64,000 nt of DNA, from the NCBI GenBank assembly GCA_964036315.1, contig OZ038507.1, forward strand, positions 58,404,502 through 58,468,501, in the 5' to 3' direction. This document shows positions 60,000 through 64,000 of this stretch, one piece after another. The notes under the pieces are model-generated. The model had not been told where the DNA came from. It made no database searches and was given only the letters and a program-made list of their open reading frames with translations. Source of the DNA: Acanthosepion esculentum. Its lineage: Eukaryota > Mollusca > Cephalopoda > Sepiida > Sepiidae. Made by a program: the position numbers and the translations under genes. Numbering within the stretch: the first letter of the stretch is position 1; every line of letters begins with the position of its first letter.

Positions 60000-62900
60000 T
60001 TATTGGAAACTTTGAGCATTTTTTGCATTACTACTGTTGCTTTGCCTGGTTTTGTCTTGCATATATATTGTTTGCTTAGTATTATTTTGCCTTGTTCTTT
60101 TCTTCCTTTTCTTATTGTTTATTGGAAACTTTGAGCATTTCTGCATTACTACTGTTGCTTTGCCTGGTTTTGTCTTGCATATATATTGTTTGCTTAGTAT
60201 TATTTTGCCTTGTTCTTTTCTTCCTTTTCTTATTGTTTATTGGAAACTTTGAGCATTTCTGCATTCCTACTGTTGCTTTGCCTGGTTTTGTCTTGCATAT
60301 ATATTGTTTGCTTAGTATTATTTTCCCTTGTTCTTTTCTTCCTTTTCTTATTGTTTATTCGAAACTTTGAGCATTTCTGCATTACTACTGTTGCTTTGCC
60401 TGGTTTTGTCTTGCATATATATTGTTTGCTTAGTATTATTTTGCCTTGTTCTTTTCTTCCTTTTCTTATTGTTTATTGGAAACGTTGAGCATTTTTTGCA
60501 TTACTACTGTTGCTTTGCCTGGTTTTGTCTTGCATATATATTGTTTGCTTAGTATTATTTTGCCTTGTTCTTTTCTTCCTTTTCTTATTGTTTAATCGAA
60601 ACTTTGAGCATTTCTGCATTACTACTGTTGCTTTGCCTGGTTTTGTCTTGCATATATATTGTTTGCTTAGTATTATTTTGCCTTGTTCTTTTCTTCCTTT
60701 TCTTATTGTTTATTGGAAACTTTGAGCCTTTCTGCATTACTACTGTTGCTTTGCCTGGTTTTGTCTTGCATATATATTGTTTGCTTAGTATTATTTTGCC
60801 TTGTTCTTTTCTTCCTTTTCTTATTGTTTATTGGAACCTTTGAGCATTTTTTGCATTACTACTGTTGCTTTGCCTGGTTTTGTCTTGCATATATATTGTT
60901 TGCTTAGTATTATTTTCCCTTGTTCTTTTCTTCCTTTTCTTATTGTTTATTGGAACCTTTGAGCATTTTTTGCATTACTACTGTTGCTTTGCCTGGTTTT
61001 GTCTTGCATATATATTGTTTGCTTAGTATTATTTTCCCTTGTTCTTTTCTTCCTTTTCTTATTGTTTATTGGAACCTTTGAGCATTTTTTGCATTACTAC
61101 TGTTGCTTTGCCTGGTTTTGTCTTGCATATATATTGTTTGCTTAGTATTATATTGCCTTGTTCTTTTCTTCCTTTTCTTATTGTTTATTGGAAACGTTGA
61201 GCATTTTTTGCATTACTACTGTTGCTTTGCCTGTTTTGTCTTGCATATATATTGTTTGCTTAGTATTATTTTCCCTTGTCCTTTTCTTCCTATTCTTATT
61301 GTTTATTGGAGACTTTGAGCATTTTTTGCATTACTACTGTTGCTTTGCCTGGTTTTGTCTTGCATATATATTGTTTGCTTAGTATTATTTTGCCTTGTTC
61401 TTTTCTCCCTTTTCTTATTGTTTATTGGAAACTTTGAGCATTTCTGCATTACTACTGTTGCTTTGCCTGGTTTTGTCTTGCATATATTTTGTTTGCTTAG
61501 TATTATTTTGCCTTGTTCTTTTCTTCCTTTTCTTATTGTTTATTGGAAACGTTGAGCATTTTTTGCATTACTACTGTTGCTTTGCCTGTTTTGTCTTGCA
61601 TATATATTGTTTGCTTAGTATTATTTTCCCTTGTTCTTTTCTTCCTTTTCTTATTGTTTATTGGAGACTTTGAGCATTTTTTGCATTACTACTGTTGCTT
61701 TGCCTGGTTTTGTCTTGCATATATATTGTTTGCTTAGTATTATTTTCCCTTGTTCTTTTCTCCCTTTTCTTATTGTTTATTGGAAATTTTGAGCATTTTT
61801 TGCATTACTACTGTTGCTTTGCCTGGTTTTGTCTTGCATATATATTGTTTGCTTAGTATTATTTTCCCTTGTTCTTTTCTTCCTTTTCTTATTGTTTATT
61901 GGAGACTTTGAGCATTTTTTGCATTACTACTGTTGCTTTGCCTGGTTTTGTCTTGCATATATATTGTTTGCTTAGTATTATTTTCCCTTGTTCTTTTCTC
62001 CCTTTTCTTATTGTTTATTGGAAACTTTGAGCATTTTTTGCATTACTACTGTTGCTTTGCCTGGTTTTGTCTTGCATATATATTGTTTGCTTAGTATTAT
62101 TTTGCCTTGTTCTTTTCTTCCTTTTCTTTTTGTTTATTGGAACCTTTGAGCATTTTTTGCATTACTACTGTTGCTTTGCCTGGTTTTGTCTTGCATATAT
62201 ATTGTTTGCTTAGTATTATTTTGCCTTGTTCTTTTCTTCCTTTTCTTATTGTTTATTGGAACCTTTGAGCATTTTTTGCATTACTACTGTTGCTTTGCCT
62301 GGTTTTGTCTTGCATATATATTGTTTGCTTAGTATTATTTTCCCTTGTTCTTTTCTCCCTTTTCTTATTGTTTATTGGAAACTTTGAGCATTTTTTGCAT
62401 TACTACTGTTGCTTTGCCTGGTTTTGTTTTGCATATATATTGTTTGCTTAGTATTATTTTGCCTTGTTCTTTTCTTCCTTTTCTTATTGTTTATTGGAAC
62501 CTTTGAGCATTTTTTGCATTACTACTGTTGCTTTGCCTGGTTTTGTCTTGCATATATATTGTTTGCTTAGTATTATTTTGCCTTGTTCTTTTCTTTCTTT
62601 TCTTATTGTTTATTGGAACCTTTGAGCATTTTTTGCATTACTACTGTTGCTTTGCCTGGTTTTGTCTTGCATATATATTGTTTGCTTAGTATTATTTTGC
62701 CTTGTTCTTTTCTTCCTTTTCTTATTGTTTATTGGAAACTTTGAGCGTTTTTTGCATTACTACTGTTGCTTTGCCTGGTTTTGTCTTGCATATATATTGT
62801 TTGCTTAGTATTATTTTGCCTTGTTCTTTTCTTCCTTTTCTTATTGTTTATTGGAAACTTTGAGCATTTCTGCATTACTACTGTTGCTTTGCCTGGTTTT

Positions 62901-64000
62901 GTCTTGCATATATATTGTTTGCTTAGTATTATTTTGCCTTGTTCTTTTCTTCCTTTTCTTATTGTTTATTGGAAACTTTGAGCATTTCTGCATTCCTACT
63001 GTTGCTTTGCCTGGTTTTGTCTTGCATATATATTGTTTTCTTAGTATTATTTTCCCTTGTTCTTTTCTTCCTTTTCTTATTGTTTATTGGAAACGTTGAG
63101 CATTTTTTGCATTACTACTGTTGCTTTGCCTGGTTTTGTCTTGCATATATATTGTTTGCTTAGTATTATTTTCCCTTGTTCTTTTCTTCCTTTTCTTATT
63201 GTTTAATCGAAACTTTGAGCATTTCTGCATTACTACTGTTGCTTTGCCTGGTTTTGTCTTGCATATATATTGTTTGCTTAGTATTATTTTGCCTTGTTCT
63301 TTTCTTCCTTTTCTTATTGTTTATTGGAAACTTTGAGCCTTTCTGCATTACTACTGTTGCTTTGCCTGGTTTTGTCTTGCATATATATTGTTTGCTTAGT
63401 ATTATTTTGCCTTGTTCTTTTCTTCCTTTTCTTATTGTTTATTGGAACCTTTGAGCATTTTTTGCATTACTACTGTTGCTTTGCCTGGTTTTGTCTTGCA
63501 TATATATTGTTTGCTTAGTATTATTTTCCCTTGTTCTTTTCTTCCTTTTCTTATTGTTTATTGGAACCTTTGAGCATTTTTTGCATTACTACTGTTGCTT
63601 TGCCTGGTTTTGTCTTGCATATATATTGTTTGCTTAGTATTATTTTCCCTTGTTCTTTTCTTCCTTTTCTTATTGTTTATTGGAACCTTTGAGCATTTTT
63701 TGCATTACTACTGTTGCTTTGCCTGGTTTTGTCTTGCATATATATTGTTTGCTTAGTATTATTTTGCCTTGTTCTTTTCTTCCTTTTCTTATTGTTTATT
63801 GGAAACGTTGAGCATTTTTTGCATTACTACTGTTGCTTTGCCTGTTTTGTCTTGCATATATATTGTTTGCTTAGTATTATTTTCCCTTGTCCTTTTCTTC
63901 CTATTCTTATTGTTTATTGGAGACTTTGAGCATTTTTTGCATTACTACTGTTGCTTTGCCTGGTTTTGTCTTGCATATATATTGTTTGCTTAGTATTATT
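60000..64000 (+). repeat. 23-monomer duplication (2729-bp offset), second copy cut by the window edge
   Basis: The segment 60037-60252 recurs at 62766-62981. GCATTCCTACTG, GTTTAATCGAAAC, GAGCCTTTCTGC and the CCCTTGTCCTTTTCTTCCTATTC marker (61275/63887) follow in the same order. The last pair is only 2611-2612 bp apart, so one monomer was gained or lost between copies. Many units here are the short CATTTCTGCATT type. Confidence 0.87.

Larger units (their letters stand above)
14832..64000 (+). repeat. 119-bp satellite DNA array, ~414 tandem monomers, open at the right edge
   Basis: Head-to-tail monomers run without interruption or inversion to the end of the window. The usual length is 119 bp; variants of 118 (CCTGTTTTGTC), 117 (AAACTGAGCA) and 118 (CATTTCTGCATT) bp also occur. 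Landmarks in order are GAGCATTTTTTGCATTAC, TTTGCCTGGTTTTGTC, GCATATATATTG, GCTTAGTATTATTTTGCC, a 19-base pure pyrimidine run (TTCTTTTCTTCCTTTTCTT) and TTATTGGAAAC. A representative unit has 66 T, 17 A, 18 G, 18 C (30 % GC). Because 119 is not a multiple of 3, all three frames are cycled and stops recur; the 60-114-codon frames are artefacts. I cannot assign a chromosomal location such as centromeric, subtelomeric or interstitial. Confidence 0.98.

Noticed and set aside
14832..64000. Many open frames of 60-114 codons encoding hydrophobic, Cys/Leu/Phe-rich peptides (…FSSFSYCLLE…, …LVLFFLFLLFIG…) that look like membrane proteins
   Set aside because: They are translations of the T-rich 119-bp satellite. 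The period is not a multiple of three, stops recur in each frame cycle, and the same peptides reappear wherever a monomer lacks a stop. There is no start context or conserved domain.
14832..64000. CRISPR array
   Set aside because: Repeats are contiguous 119-bp monomers with no unique spacers, no leader and no cas genes, in a eukaryotic context.
14832..64000. Hammerhead ribozyme inside the satellite monomer, as in some salamander and cricket satellites
   Set aside because: Neither strand of the monomer contains CUGANGA with a downstream GAA and matching stems.

Overview
The window looks like non-coding, repeat-dominated DNA from an invertebrate animal nuclear genome. Long (AC)n/(AT)n microsatellites, a decayed Tc1-type transposase, non-LTR retrotransposon tails, 5S rRNA-derived repeats and tRNA-like elements carrying hammerhead ribozymes point to a metazoan. 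A mollusc, possibly a cephalopod, would fit the (AC)n-(AT)n texture, but that is inference only. I see no intact host protein-coding gene, tRNA gene or prokaryotic feature. The open reading frames present are short, cross microsatellites, or arise inside the satellite.

Bases 1-14,830 are a mosaic of decayed mobile elements separated by microsatellites. Near the left end is a foldback element (154-574) whose two arms each carry a hammerhead-like core; the minus-strand one is complete. Two dispersed repeat families follow between 1.67 and 4.14 kb, one as inverted copies and one as direct copies. A nested inverted repeat interrupted by (AT)n sits at 6.38-6.54 kb. It is followed by a 220-bp element with short terminal inverted repeats, a tRNA-like T-arm and a textbook type I hammerhead (6763-6805). 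At 7.90-8.50 kb there is a diverged 5S rRNA copy followed by three 5S-derived tandem units. At 8.70-9.79 kb, two LINE 3' ends point outward and flank a perfect 97-bp tandem duplication. At 10.1-11.7 kb there is a ~95-bp tandem repeat and an 825-bp interval bounded by 36-bp inverted repeats. At 12.35-13.48 kb there is a cluster of three more hammerhead elements of the 6.7-kb family. A Tc1-like transposase pseudogene occupies 13.79-14.80 kb.

Bases ~14,832-64,000 (77 % of the window) are one uninterrupted head-to-tail satellite with a 119-bp monomer, about 414 copies, running off the right edge. A representative monomer has 66 T, 17 A, 18 G and 18 C, so the array has an extreme strand asymmetry. 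Private variants recur at fixed offsets (473, 476, 833, 1189, 1307, 2022-2023, 2729, 2855, 3451 and 4165 bp). This shows that the array grew by repeated block duplications of 4 to 35 monomers, giving a patchwork of local higher-order repeats.

Nothing here works as an operon. The strongest biological theme is self-cleaving RNA: at least six hammerhead-type motifs from two clear families, plus one possible variant family, lie in small non-autonomous elements beside a large young satellite array. All ribozyme calls rest on visible core motifs and hand-paired stems; no covariance search or cleavage assay was possible.
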